Shown here: positions 28,139-37,318 of the stretch, one piece after another
How positions within the stretch are numbered: the stretch's first letter is position 1
How the letters are laid out: each line of letters begins with the position of its first letter
Assembly: GCA_964508765.1 (NCBI GenBank)
Contig: CAZDVD010000009.1
Span: 1-64,000 of the forward strand
Direction: 5' to 3'
DNA length: 64,000 nucleotides
Source of the DNA: JABMPR01 sp964508765
GTDB taxonomy: Bacteria; Fidelibacterota; UBA8477; JABMPR01
Program-made: the position numbers and the translations under genes
The notes under the pieces: generated by a model
Database searches by the model: none
What the model was told of the DNA's origin: nothing
Seen by the model: the letters and a program-made list of their open reading frames with translations, nothing else

Positions 28139-29454
28139 TTATTTAATCCGATCCAATGTTTTATAGACTGAGACAAGGCGATAGAGAACCTTATCCTTTT
28201 CCTCATCATTGGCAGCTGATTTAGCCATTTTTGAATACTGCTTCAAAAGATCTGACTTCTGTGATTTTAACATTGTGATCGACTCAAGTTTCAAGTCTTC
28301 GTTTTGCCGCGTCAGTGAAACAAATAGAGAGATTAGGACAACCAAGATCAGGACACCAGCAATGGCCAGCTCGACACTTGCATCAATCCGATTTTCTATC
28401 ACAATTCNNNNNNNNNNNNNNNNNNNNNNNNNNNNNNNNNNNNNNNNNNNNNNNNNNNNNNNNNNNNNNNNNNNNNNNNNNNNNNNNNNNNNNNNNNNNN
28501 NNNNNNNACACCAGCAATGGCCAGCTCGACACTTGCATCAATCCGATTTTCTATCACAATTCTACCCGTATTTTGCTGCTGCTGTTCTTGTTCCGCAGGT
28601 CCCGATTCAGGCATTCCAGCACCTGAAACATTGAACACTAGATTCGTCCCAGCCTTTACTCCTTCGATTGCATAAATGGCTAACCCATTCTCCTGATCTG
28701 TCCCCTCCCTGGAAAGTCCGGGAGCGGTCACCTGCAACCCAATCGGCATGACATAAACATGAAAGTGCTCAATATCATAGCTCACTAACTCACTATAATC
28801 TGTCCCATTGGGATCATAGGCCACATTGTATTCCATATCAATTTCGGATACTCCTGGTTTTATGGGATTTGGAATAACTTGCCCAAAATCAGTGTCAATG
28901 GGTGATGTTCTTACGGGCATACTTCCCGATTTAAAGGTCAGATTGTCCAGTTCAATAACATCTTTGGGAATGTGCACCTTGGCTATACCAGGTGTTGAAT
29001 TGAAAGTAACAGGGGGTACAGAGATGTTTTCAAGGACAATTCGTTTTTGAATTTTAAGCTTGTCCTCAAAGCCATATATCACAAAGAAAGGAACAGAAGC
29101 TTTCAGGCCATGAACAGTCTCACTTGATTCGTACACAGTCAGTGAAGTTTCCCAGGCATTCACACCAGGAGTAGGCACAAACATAGCTGAATAGTTAACC
29201 CCTCCCAGCGTTGCTCGAACCAAATACTGATTCTGACCAGTTGATGCAACATCGCTAAAGGTCATTGATTTAATAACATCATTGGCGGAAGCTATTTCTG
29301 CCATTCCTGCTGTCAAATCCAATAGGGCTACACGATCCGCTTTACCGGGCTCGTTTGTGGTACCGTTAATAATATTCACACGCAAATCACCGGCAAAACT
29401 GACACTCACCAGGAGCTGAACTATAAGGAGGTGCTGTAGAAATCGAGCTTTCAT
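28139..29454 (-). CDS. Unrecognised membrane protein within the ccm operon (split by an assembly join)
   Basis: I do not recognise this family. Removing 100 N and one 55-bp duplicate (28408-28562) joins two frames into 386 residues. The protein has a signal peptide (about 1-21). A large beta-rich periplasmic part follows, with two or three immunoglobulin-like stretches (NIINGTTNEPGKADRVALL near the N-terminus, PFFVIYGF, HFHVYVMPIGLQV). Then come a Gln-rich linker (QEQQQQ, about 285-291), one transmembrane helix (about 313-332, VLILVVLISLFVSL) and a charged cytoplasmic coiled coil to the end. The start is the ATG at 29454, which has AAGGAGATG upstream and overlaps the preceding stop as ATGA. 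It lies between the CcmI-like gene and ccmA, so a role in cytochrome c maturation is inferred from position only. Confidence 0.8.
28353..28562. other. Assembly join inside the ccm operon: 55-bp duplicate, 100 N, 55-bp duplicate
   Basis: Positions 28353-28407 and 28508-28562 are identical and flank N at 28408-28507. Collapsing to one copy keeps the reading frame of the surrounding gene (1316 minus 155 nt is 387 codons). This is the same signature as the joins in porU and tRNA-Leu. Confidence 0.93.
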
Positions 29455-29882
29455 GACATCTCCTTTCCACATTTCATGCAGAATTTAGCCTCAGGAAGAT
29501 TTTCTGCCCCACACTCAGTGCAAAATGCCTTCGAACTACTTGTTTTGCCCTTTTTGGCTTTTTTCTTCTTTTTACCAAGATTGTCAATGTCATTCTGGAT
29601 ACGCTCCATGAATGCATTGGACTTTTGACTTTCCAATTTTTCAATAACACGTCCAGCTTCACTAAGAAACGATTGACGAATATGCTTGAAATCTTTCTCA
29701 CTCAACCGTCCCATGGCAAAATCAAATTCAAGATCAGCAATGTTTCCGTATACTCGCTGCTTTTTATCTTCAAGTTCATCAGCTTCTATATAAAGAGAAA
29801 CCCAAGTGCTATCCTTTTTAAACAGTGGAAAAATAATCCAGATCAGGAAAGCGATACCAGTAAGATATGCAAGTGCGCTCAT
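29451..29882 (-). CDS. CcmI-like membrane protein with C-terminal zinc ribbon
   Basis: This 143-residue protein has an N-terminal transmembrane helix (about residues 4-20). An amphipathic stretch, GNIADLEFDFAMGRLSEKDF (47-66), resembles the cytoplasmic segment of CcmI. A Lys-rich linker follows, and then a zinc ribbon with CTEC and CMKC pairs near the C-terminus. CcmI normally chaperones apocytochrome c through a periplasmic TPR domain, which is missing here. Its place directly after ccmF, coupled by overlapping codons on both sides, supports a role in cytochrome maturation. The zinc ribbon, probably cytoplasmic, is unusual, and its function is unknown. Confidence 0.7.
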   Translation of the reverse strand: MSALAYLTGIAFLIWIIFPLFKKDSTWVSLYIEADELEDKKQRVYGNIADLEFDFAMGRLSEKDFKHIRQSFLSEAGRVIEKLESQKSNAFMERIQNDIDNLGKKKKKAKKGKTSSSKAFCTECGAENLPEAKFCMKCGKEMS

Positions 29883-31864
29883 TATTCTTCTCCCCTTTTG
29901 GACTCACGTAGATTGGGTAACATGGCAAATAGGGTTCCAACCGTTAATATAAAAGCACCAATCCAAACCATACTCACAAAAGGATTTCTATAAACCTGAA
30001 CAATCACTTTTGTCCCATCATTACTCATACCAGACAGTACAGCATATATATCCTCACGCAGTGTTGAATATATATCTACTTCTGTTGAAGGCTGCTCTGA
30101 GGCAAAATAGTAGCGTTTTTCTGGTGTGATCCTTTCGATGAAGCGTTCACCCCTGTACATTTCCAGGACCAGAGTCTCTGATGAATAATTTACAGTTTCA
30201 GAAAAGACAATCTCTACAGCCTTAAATGTATAAGGTCCAAGCTCAAAAGAGTCTCCCTCACCCACTTCGGCTCGTGTTTCAGAGTTAAATACATTACCCG
30301 TAAATCCAACAAACATAACCACTATGGCTGCGTGGATCAGATAACCACCATATCGGCGTGTATTCTTTCGAGACAGCATATACATGGCTACAAAGAAATT
30401 CTCACCAGAGTTTTTTCTACGAATGTTAGCACCTTTTACAAATTCAACAACAATGGTCCACATCACAAAAAATGCTATAGCGAAAGAGCCTAAAGCCCAT
30501 CCATCTTTTATGCCAGAAGCAAAAAGTACAGCTCCAAAAATGACACTCCCCAAGATTGGCCAGCCAAAGCTTCGCTTGAGAGTTTCAACCGATGTGTGAC
30601 GCCATGCCAGAAGTGGACCAACTCCAGTTAAGAGTAGCAATGCCAGACCAATTGGGATCATGATATTATTGAACCAGGGAGGTCCTACAGTAATTTGATC
30701 CCCAGTAAATAATTCACTTATCACTGGGAACAGGGTTCCCCAGAGGACTGCAATTGTGGCGAGTATAAACAATAGATTGTTAAAGAGGAATCCACTTTCT
30801 CTGGAAACCAGCGATTCCATCTCTTCATCAGGTTTTAAATCTTTGCGACGATACAAAAGCAAGGTGACACTAAAAATAATGCCCATACTTAAAAAGATTG
30901 CGAATGCCGGTCCCAGACCAGAATTGGCAAAAGCATGTACAGAGCTCACGATACCACTTCGTGTGAGGAAGGTACCGAAAATTGAGAGTAAATAGGTAGC
31001 TATGACCAAAGCCATATTCCAAATCTTCAACATACCCTTGCGCTCTTGAATCATCACAGAGTGCAAATATGCAGTTGATGTCAACCATGGCAGCAGAGAG
31101 GCATTTTCCACGGGATCCCAGGCCCAATAACCACCCCAACCAAGTTCTACATAGGCCCATTTGCCACCGAGAACGATACCTACTGCCAAAAAACCCCAGG
31201 TAGTAAGTGCCCAGCGTCTGGTAGTGTGAATCCAATCTGCTCCCAATTTGCCTGTAATCAGAGCGGCAATGGCAAAAGCAAAAGGCACGACTGACCCAAC
31301 ATATCCAATAAATAGAACAGGTGGATGAATAACCATCGCAGGATGCTGAAGCAATGGATTCAATCCGTGACCATCACGGGCAATAAATTCTTGAAGTGTG
31401 TTCCCATATTCCTGATAGAGTGTTTGGAAAGGGTTTGAAATAAAAACACTTAGTATGGAGAAGAATACCATGGTGGTTGCCATAACAAACAACACATATG
31501 GCATAAGATCATTGTTCTTATGACGATGCTGGTAAGCAACGATAGCAATAAAGATGGTTACAATCCATGTCCAGAGCAATAATGAGCCATTGTGACCAGC
31601 CCATAATGCAACAATTTTGTAGAATAGCGGTAGTGTAAAATTGGTATTACTGGCAACGTATTCAATTGAAAAGTCGCTGGTGACCAGCAGATATTCCAAT
31701 GCAAGTACCGCCAGCGTTGTCACTGCAAAAGCTGCATAAGCACCTCTTCTTGCAGCCTCTAATAGTCCCCTACGTTTCGTAACCCCGGCTGCCAATGCAG
31801 TCAGCGCAGTAAACACACTTACGGGGAATAGAAAAAATAAAAGGATGTTTCCTAAATCAGCCAT
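29882..31864 (-). CDS. ccmF: Cytochrome c haem lyase subunit CcmF
   Basis: This 660-residue integral membrane protein has about 14 helices and attaches haem to apocytochrome c. The WWD-type motif WGGYWAWDPVENASLLPW lies near residues 237-255, with WAGHNGSLLLWTW near 85-97. The C-terminal periplasmic domain (TFKAVEIVF, then TPEKRYYFASEQPSTEVDI) is typical of CcmF/NrfE. The length matches the family. It follows ccmE by 25 nt and abuts the CcmI-like gene. With no ccmH in the window, CcmF may act without the usual CcmH partner. Confidence 0.95.
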   Translation of the reverse strand: MADLGNILLFFLFPVSVFTALTALAAGVTKRRGLLEAARRGAYAAFAVTTLAVLALEYLLVTSDFSIEYVASNTNFTLPLFYKIVALWAGHNGSLLLWTWIVTIFIAIVAYQHRHKNNDLMPYVLFVMATTMVFFSILSVFISNPFQTLYQEYGNTLQEFIARDGHGLNPLLQHPAMVIHPPVLFIGYVGSVVPFAFAIAALITGKLGADWIHTTRRWALTTWGFLAVGIVLGGKWAYVELGWGGYWAWDPVENASLLPWLTSTAYLHSVMIQERKGMLKIWNMALVIATYLLSIFGTFLTRSGIVSSVHAFANSGLGPAFAIFLSMGIIFSVTLLLYRRKDLKPDEEMESLVSRESGFLFNNLLFILATIAVLWGTLFPVISELFTGDQITVGPPWFNNIMIPIGLALLLLTGVGPLLAWRHTSVETLKRSFGWPILGSVIFGAVLFASGIKDGWALGSFAIAFFVMWTIVVEFVKGANIRRKNSGENFFVAMYMLSRKNTRRYGGYLIHAAIVVMFVGFTGNVFNSETRAEVGEGDSFELGPYTFKAVEIVFSETVNYSSETLVLEMYRGERFIERITPEKRYYFASEQPSTEVDIYSTLREDIYAVLSGMSNDGTKVIVQVYRNPFVSMVWIGAFILTVGTLFAMLPNLRESKRGEE

Positions 31865-31889
31865 TTAACTATGTCCTAACTATATCTTT

Positions 31890-32309
31890 TTATATCGCGG
31901 GAGATGAATAATCTGCTTCATACTTCGATGCACATTTTGCCTGTATCCGTTCAGCATTGAAAATGCCATCCTGCTGTAGTCGACCTGAAACAATAACTTC
32001 AGCGTCCATATCATTGTTGAATGTATCAGGAATTGGGTCTTTCCCGATATAATGAATGCTCAGTTCTGAATTTCCTTCGGTGATGACAAAATCGAGGTCC
32101 AGATTATTTCTGACAATACTGCCCTTCTTTAAATCACCATTCACCTTGAGAGTCAACGATTGAGCTCGAGAGTCTAACATCTGAACTTCACTCACACTTT
32201 TTGAGTAGGACATGGTGTCATCTTCCTTCATACCCTGTACCGCCAGCACAATAACTGCGGCCACGATAACCAAAGTTCCTATTACAAATTTAAGCTTGTT
32301 GCTATTCAA
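31890..32309 (-). CDS. ccmE: Haem chaperone CcmE, CxxxY variant
   Basis: This 139-residue protein has an N-terminal membrane anchor (about residues 6-26) and a periplasmic OB-fold. CcmE carries haem covalently from CcmC to CcmF. The canonical histidine of the HxxxY motif is replaced by cysteine: KCASKY has Cys126 and Tyr130. Such CxxxY proteins are known from Desulfovibrio and archaea and define System I*. The GRLQQDGIFNAERIQAK segment before the motif confirms the family. It is the first ccm gene, 16 nt after cpsB. Confidence 0.93.
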   Translation of the reverse strand: MNSNKLKFVIGTLVIVAAVIVLAVQGMKEDDTMSYSKSVSEVQMLDSRAQSLTLKVNGDLKKGSIVRNNLDLDFVITEGNSELSIHYIGKDPIPDTFNNDMDAEVIVSGRLQQDGIFNAERIQAKCASKYEADYSSPAI

Positions 32310-32325
32310 TGGATATAACTCCTAT

Positions 32326-33120
32326 TTATGATTTAAACATATTCATGAATCTATTAATTAGTGTTAAAGTTACAGGTTCGAGGTGTACTGGATAGACGTC
32401 GATATGCTCACCCCTAAGAATTTTACCAGGGTTGACCTTAAGCAGCATATCAGCATATTCAGAGTCGTATCTCTCTGATAGCCAGTCATATCCAGGTTTT
32501 GCATAAACCGCTCTGGATTCCAAATTATGGCTATCACTACCTACAAGATGGACTGCATCTCTATCAAATAAAAAGTTAGCCAGTTTTTCAGTATTTGGTC
32601 CCAATGTTCCCAGGAAAGATCCAATATCTAATTGTGTTGGACAGCCCATATTTATCAATTCTTCCAACCGTTGAGGATCTCTTTGCCAGGGCTTAATACG
32701 CTCGGGGTGAGCAATAATGGGGGTAATACCCTTACGGGTGATGTCGTAGATAATCCGTTCAAGATTGTTGGGTACAGAATGGAAGGCGAATTCAAGTAGT
32801 AGATATTTACCACCAATAAGGACATCGAGTTCATCGAGAATAATGGGCAGCATATCCTGATAACGTACTTCGGCAGCAACTGTGACCTCCACGGGGAGTT
32901 CATGCTTTTCAATAAGCTCCATGACAGTACGTTTTCCTGCTTCAATCTTTGCTTTCCACTCTCCAGTCCCCTTGATAATGTCAGCTTCATACAGGTGGGG
33001 AGTTAAAACAAGATGCTCCACGCCCTGCCTCACGGCCTCTTTTAGCATAGATAGTGCCACATCTTCATTTTTGGCACCATCATCTACTGCTGGAAGCATG
33101 TGATTATGAATATCTATCAT
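32326..33120 (-). CDS. CpsB/CapC-family protein-tyrosine phosphatase (PHP domain)
   Basis: This 264-residue PHP-fold metallophosphatase resembles CpsB/Wzb-like YwqE, which dephosphorylates tyrosine kinases controlling capsule or exopolysaccharide. Metal ligands are visible in MIDIHNHMLP (His5, His7), LTPHLYE, AHPERIKPW and GSDSHNL. No tyrosine kinase or capsule locus is adjacent. The only other polysaccharide-related gene is the SLBB protein at 12.2 kb. It lies between the mutase gene (18 nt) and ccmE (16 nt), probably on the same transcript. A different phosphatase substrate is possible. Confidence 0.85.
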   Translation of the reverse strand: MIDIHNHMLPAVDDGAKNEDVALSMLKEAVRQGVEHLVLTPHLYEADIIKGTGEWKAKIEAGKRTVMELIEKHELPVEVTVAAEVRYQDMLPIILDELDVLIGGKYLLLEFAFHSVPNNLERIIYDITRKGITPIIAHPERIKPWQRDPQRLEELINMGCPTQLDIGSFLGTLGPNTEKLANFLFDRDAVHLVGSDSHNLESRAVYAKPGYDWLSERYDSEYADMLLKVNPGKILRGEHIDVYPVHLEPVTLTLINRFMNMFKS

Positions 33121-33138
33121 TTCAGAGCCAAAGACGTG

Positions 33139-34800
33139 CTAAAATACGGGGGTTTCAGTGTAGGTTCCATAAACAACTTTCATGGCATCAACCATCTCGC
33201 CAAGCGTAGCCGAATGGCGTACAGCCTCGAGTAGTGGAGGCATAACATTCGCTCCAGATTCGCAAGCATGAGTTAATTCTGTCAGCGCTTTATCTGTAGC
33301 AGTCTGATTTCTAGATTCTCTGAGTGATTTGACCTTGGAGACTTGATTTTCCTCCACAGACTTATCAATTTTGAGAACAGGGATATCAATTGTCTCATTT
33401 TCACGAATAAATCCATTTACACCAACAATAACTCGCTTTTTCTCATCATATTTACGAGCAACATCATAGGCTGCCTTGCCTATCTCTCGTTGGAAATAAC
33501 CCAACTCAATAGCTGGTATTACACCACCTAATTCGTCAATGGTGTCAAAATATTTTTCTGCCTCTGCTTCCAGCTGGTCTGTCATGGCTTCCACATAATA
33601 AGAGCCAGCCAGGGGATCGATAGTTGAGCTGACACCCGTTTCATAGGCGATAACCTGCTGTGTTCTGAGGGCAATCTCCACGCTCTTCTCAGTGGGCAAT
33701 GCAAGCACCTCATCCATTGAGTTGGTATGAAGTGACTGTGTGCCACCTAAAACGCCTGCAAGAGCCTCATAGGCTGTCCTGACTATGTTATTTTCAGGTT
33801 GTGGTGCAGTAAGACTGTGGCCTGCCGTCTGGGTGTGAAAACGCAGCATCCAGGATCGCGGGTCCTTCGCTCCATATTTTTCTTTCATGCGCTTCGCATA
33901 AATGCGCCGTGCTGCACGAAACTTTCCAATCTCTTCAAAGAAATCAATATGAGAGTTAAAGAAAAAACTGAGACGTCTGGCAAATTTGTCAACATCCAGA
34001 CCCCGTTCAATAGCTGCTTCCACATAAGCGAAACCATCTGCCAGTGTAAAGGCCAATTCTTGGGCAGCCGTAGAGCCTGCTTCACGAATATGGTATCCAG
34101 AAATAGAAATTGTGTTATAAGCTGGCATATGGTCGCTACACCATTCAATCATATCTGTGATGATGTGCATGGATGGTTCTGGTGGAAAAATAAATTCCTT
34201 TTGAGCAATGTATTCCTTCAGAATATCATTTTGCAGCGTCCCGTGTAGTTTACCAGGAGAAATACCCTGTCTTTCTCCTACAATCACATACATAGCAAGC
34301 AGAATAATTGCTGGACCATTGATGGTCATGGAAGTTGAAACCTGGTCAAGCGGAATTCCATCAAATAGGGTCATCATATCATCAATTGAATTGATAGAGA
34401 CCCCACAATGCCCTACCTCACCTAATGAGAGTCCATGATCAGAATCATATCCCATTAAAGTTGGCATATCAAAAGCGACACTGAGACCCGTCTGCCCTTG
34501 CTCAAGTAAAAATTTGAATCTCTGGTTGGTATCCTCTGGAGTTCCAAAGCCTGCAAACTGTCTCATCGTCCATAGTCGACCACGATACATGTTGGGGTGA
34601 ACACCCCGCGTGAAAGGATATTCACCAGGAAAACCAATTTTGTCCATGTATTGATCTAGATTGGTACTCTCTTCATCTGGAAGGTACAACAATTCATTTG
34701 ACAGCCCTGATACCGTATCATAGTCATACTCACGCTCTTTGGACTCAGCAATTTTCTGTTTCCAGCGTTTCAGGCTATCCTGATAGGTATGTTCTGACAT
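33139..34800 (-). CDS. Cobalamin-dependent acyl-CoA mutase, large (catalytic) subunit
   Basis: This 553-residue protein covers only the TIM-barrel half of methylmalonyl-CoA mutase. The B12-binding domain must be a separate protein elsewhere. Landmarks are MYRGRLWTMRQFAGF with Tyr72 (equivalent to Tyr89 of Propionibacterium MCM), VAFDMPTLMGYDSDH, GTLQNDILKEY, ISISGYHIREAGS and RLSFFFNSH. Position 212 (PSMHII) is His where MCM has substrate-carboxylate-binding Arg207, so methylmalonyl-CoA specificity is uncertain. An in-frame GTG at 34812 would add four residues. The ATG at 34800 is preferred because GGGA and AGGAG lie upstream of it. It is 21 nt downstream of dxs. Confidence 0.88.
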   Translation of the reverse strand: MSEHTYQDSLKRWKQKIAESKEREYDYDTVSGLSNELLYLPDEESTNLDQYMDKIGFPGEYPFTRGVHPNMYRGRLWTMRQFAGFGTPEDTNQRFKFLLEQGQTGLSVAFDMPTLMGYDSDHGLSLGEVGHCGVSINSIDDMMTLFDGIPLDQVSTSMTINGPAIILLAMYVIVGERQGISPGKLHGTLQNDILKEYIAQKEFIFPPEPSMHIITDMIEWCSDHMPAYNTISISGYHIREAGSTAAQELAFTLADGFAYVEAAIERGLDVDKFARRLSFFFNSHIDFFEEIGKFRAARRIYAKRMKEKYGAKDPRSWMLRFHTQTAGHSLTAPQPENNIVRTAYEALAGVLGGTQSLHTNSMDEVLALPTEKSVEIALRTQQVIAYETGVSSTIDPLAGSYYVEAMTDQLEAEAEKYFDTIDELGGVIPAIELGYFQREIGKAAYDVARKYDEKKRVIVGVNGFIRENETIDIPVLKIDKSVEENQVSKVKSLRESRNQTATDKALTELTHACESGANVMPPLLEAVRHSATLGEMVDAMKVVYGTYTETPVF

Positions 34801-34821
34801 AATTGATCCCACTCCTGATTC

Positions 34822-36699
34822 TTATCGAGTCAATTCAAGAATTGATGAAGTTATCTCTTCTGAAGTCAGCTTTACCTCAGCTAATAATTGAGCCCGAGAT
34901 CCGTGAGTGACAAATCGATCTGGCAGGGTGTGAGAATGAATTCTGGCGCAATTTTCCACTGGCTCTGCAAAAGCTTTTATAGTCTGCGAGAGACTCCCAG
35001 GATAATTATTTTCTTCCACAACAATGATATGCTTGTTCGATTTCATAAGATTCAAGAGCATTTTCTCATCGAAGGGCTTGACAAATTTTGCATCGATGTA
35101 ACTGGCTTTAACACCCTCTGCCTTGAGAGATTGAACTGCCTTTTCCACAACAGGGTTCATAGAACCCACAGCAATAATGGCAATGTCCTTGCCCTCAGAA
35201 AGTGTTTCCCATTTGCCAATTTTCAAAGCCTTGCTCTTCACAGACTTGCGATTTTTAATTGCAGATGCTTTAGGATAACGTATGAAAAATGGTCCCTCTT
35301 CATGTTCAAGAGCTGTCTGCATCATATGGCGCAGTTCTTCGCCATTTCGTGGTGCAGCCACTATCACACCCGGAATACTGGCAAGGTATGCGAGATCGAG
35401 GACACCATGATGCGTTGGTCCATCCTCTCCCACCAGACCAGCACGATCAAGCATGAAAATAACAGGGAGCTTCTGTACGGAGATGTCATGCACCAGCATA
35501 TCATAAGCACGTTGAAGAAAAGTGGAATATATGGCCACGAAAGGTTTGAGACCACTGGCAGCCAGTGCTGCTGCAAAAGTCACAGCATGACCCTCAGCAA
35601 TACCCACATCGTAGAAACGATCGGGATATTCCTGGGCGAAGCCAGTTAACCCTGTACCCTCTCGCATGGCAGCCGTAACTGCGACAATTCTTTTATCCTT
35701 TTTTGCCAGAGCGGTCAGCTCATCCCCAAAAATATTAAGAAAAGGTAGAACTTCTTTCTTTGCACTAGCCTGACCAGGTTTTACTGCAGGACCAATACCA
35801 TGAAATTTAATAGGATTTTCTTCTGCCTGCGCGAATCCCAATCCTTTTTTGGTCATGATATGCAGCATAATCGGTGTATTGATATCTTTGATGTTTTCCA
35901 AAGTAGAAATCAACAGGGGTAAATCATTGCCATCGATAGGTCCAAAATAGCGAATCCCCATTTCGTCGAAAATGATGCCAGGCACCAATAAATTCTTGAG
36001 ACTTTCCTCAATCTTCTTCATACCGGTACGAACCGTATTCTTACCTACAGGCAATTTTCCGGTAACATTCCAAATCTCCTCCCTAACCCGATTGTACAAC
36101 GGATTGGTCGTAATCTTTGAAAGGTATTTCGACATAGCACCTACGTTTGGAGAAATAGACATCTCGTTATCATTGAGAATAATCATCATCCGGGTACGCA
36201 TTTGACCCAGATTATTTAAGCCCTCAAACGATAAACCTCCTGTTAAGGCACCATCGCCAATGATAGATATTACCTGATGATCTTCACCCTTCAAATCTCG
36301 GGCTATTGCAAAGCCAACACCGGCAGAAATGGATGTTGATGCATGACCGGCGCCATAAATATCGTGTTCACTCTCCATGGGTTTACAAAAACCGCTGATA
36401 CCACCATATTGACGAATTGTCTTAAGTGCTTCCCGTCGACCTGTCAATATTTTATGGGCATAGGCTTGATGACCCACATCCCAGATAATTTTGTCTTTAG
36501 GTGAATTGAAAACTTTGTGCAAAGCAACTGAGAGTTCAACAACACCAAGAGTTGGGGCTAAATGACCCCCAGTCTTTGAAACGACTTCAATGGTGTAATC
36601 CCGTACATCTTGACAGAGTTGAAGCAACTCAGTTTCAGACAACTTCTTAACATCAACTGGGGAATCTATGGTTTTTAGTATTTTATATTTATCCGACAT
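34822..36699 (-). CDS. dxs: 1-deoxy-D-xylulose-5-phosphate synthase
   Basis: This 625-residue thiamine-diphosphate enzyme joins pyruvate and glyceraldehyde-3-phosphate in the first step of the MEP isoprenoid pathway. The sequence shows IIGDGALTGGLSFEGLNN (ThDP and Mg binding, with GDG...N), YDVGIAEGHAVTFAAALA, DRAGLVGEDGPTHHG and FIRYPKA, as in all Dxs. The length is normal. ispH of the same pathway is 1.5 kb upstream, and pdxT/pdxS lie between. Dxs product also feeds thiamine synthesis and DXP-dependent pyridoxine synthesis, though the PdxS/PdxT route here does not need DXP. Confidence 0.97.
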   Translation of the reverse strand: MSDKYKILKTIDSPVDVKKLSETELLQLCQDVRDYTIEVVSKTGGHLAPTLGVVELSVALHKVFNSPKDKIIWDVGHQAYAHKILTGRREALKTIRQYGGISGFCKPMESEHDIYGAGHASTSISAGVGFAIARDLKGEDHQVISIIGDGALTGGLSFEGLNNLGQMRTRMMIILNDNEMSISPNVGAMSKYLSKITTNPLYNRVREEIWNVTGKLPVGKNTVRTGMKKIEESLKNLLVPGIIFDEMGIRYFGPIDGNDLPLLISTLENIKDINTPIMLHIMTKKGLGFAQAEENPIKFHGIGPAVKPGQASAKKEVLPFLNIFGDELTALAKKDKRIVAVTAAMREGTGLTGFAQEYPDRFYDVGIAEGHAVTFAAALAASGLKPFVAIYSTFLQRAYDMLVHDISVQKLPVIFMLDRAGLVGEDGPTHHGVLDLAYLASIPGVIVAAPRNGEELRHMMQTALEHEEGPFFIRYPKASAIKNRKSVKSKALKIGKWETLSEGKDIAIIAVGSMNPVVEKAVQSLKAEGVKASYIDAKFVKPFDEKMLLNLMKSNKHIIVVEENNYPGSLSQTIKAFAEPVENCARIHSHTLPDRFVTHGSRAQLLAEVKLTSEEITSSILELTR

Positions 36700-36706
36700 G
36701 GATAGT

Positions 36707-37309
36707 CTACCTCGATTTTAAAACAATTTCATCCACAAAATATTTATGGATGCCGGGATCTTCTGTAAGTTCAGGATGAAAGGATGCAACCAATACATTG
36801 TCCTGTCTCATAAGAACCGGGTCAGCACCAAATACTGCCAAAGACATGACGCTGGGTTTAATATCTCGAAATTTGGGAGCACGAATAAAAATGGCGTGAA
36901 AATCATGATCTAAAATCGAAGGGATGATCAGGGATGTTTTGAAAGACTCTATTTGACGACCGTAGGCGTTTCGTTCAGCCGTATAATCAATTTTGTTAAA
37001 ACAGCGAACCCTTTCATCATCTATCTGCTGCCCCAGAAGAATCGCCCCGGCACAAGTCCCAAACACAGGCATCGTCTCCAAAACTTCATTCATGGGCTCC
37101 CACAGGCCTTCTTCTTCAAGAAGTAGTGTCATCGTAGTTGATTCGCCACCAGGAAGAATCAGTGCATCAATGAGCTTCAAATCTTCGGGTTCACGAACGG
37201 CCCGACTCTTTATACCGAGTTTGCCCATGCTAAAAGCATGTTTAGCAAAGCTGCCCTGTAACGCAACTACACCAATCGTTAAATCATCATATTCTGGCCG
37301 AACGGTCAA
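36707..37309 (-). CDS. pdxT: Pyridoxal 5'-phosphate synthase glutaminase subunit
   Basis: This 200-residue class I glutaminase delivers ammonia to PdxS for direct assembly of pyridoxal 5'-phosphate. The triad residues sit in FGTCAGAILLG (Cys) and SFHPELTED (His, Glu). GVVALQGSFAKH and LILPGGESTTM are PdxT signatures. It starts 9 nt after pdxS and ends 7 nt before dxs, so all three are surely co-transcribed. Confidence 0.96.
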   Translation of the reverse strand: MTVRPEYDDLTIGVVALQGSFAKHAFSMGKLGIKSRAVREPEDLKLIDALILPGGESTTMTLLLEEEGLWEPMNEVLETMPVFGTCAGAILLGQQIDDERVRCFNKIDYTAERNAYGRQIESFKTSLIIPSILDHDFHAIFIRAPKFRDIKPSVMSLAVFGADPVLMRQDNVLVASFHPELTEDPGIHKYFVDEIVLKSR

Positions 37310-37318
37310 AATGGCTCC

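Noticed and set aside
28138..28209. Longer ccmA start at 28209
   Set aside because: It would overlap the preceding gene by 71 nt, and the extra residues do not look like a CcmA N-terminus.
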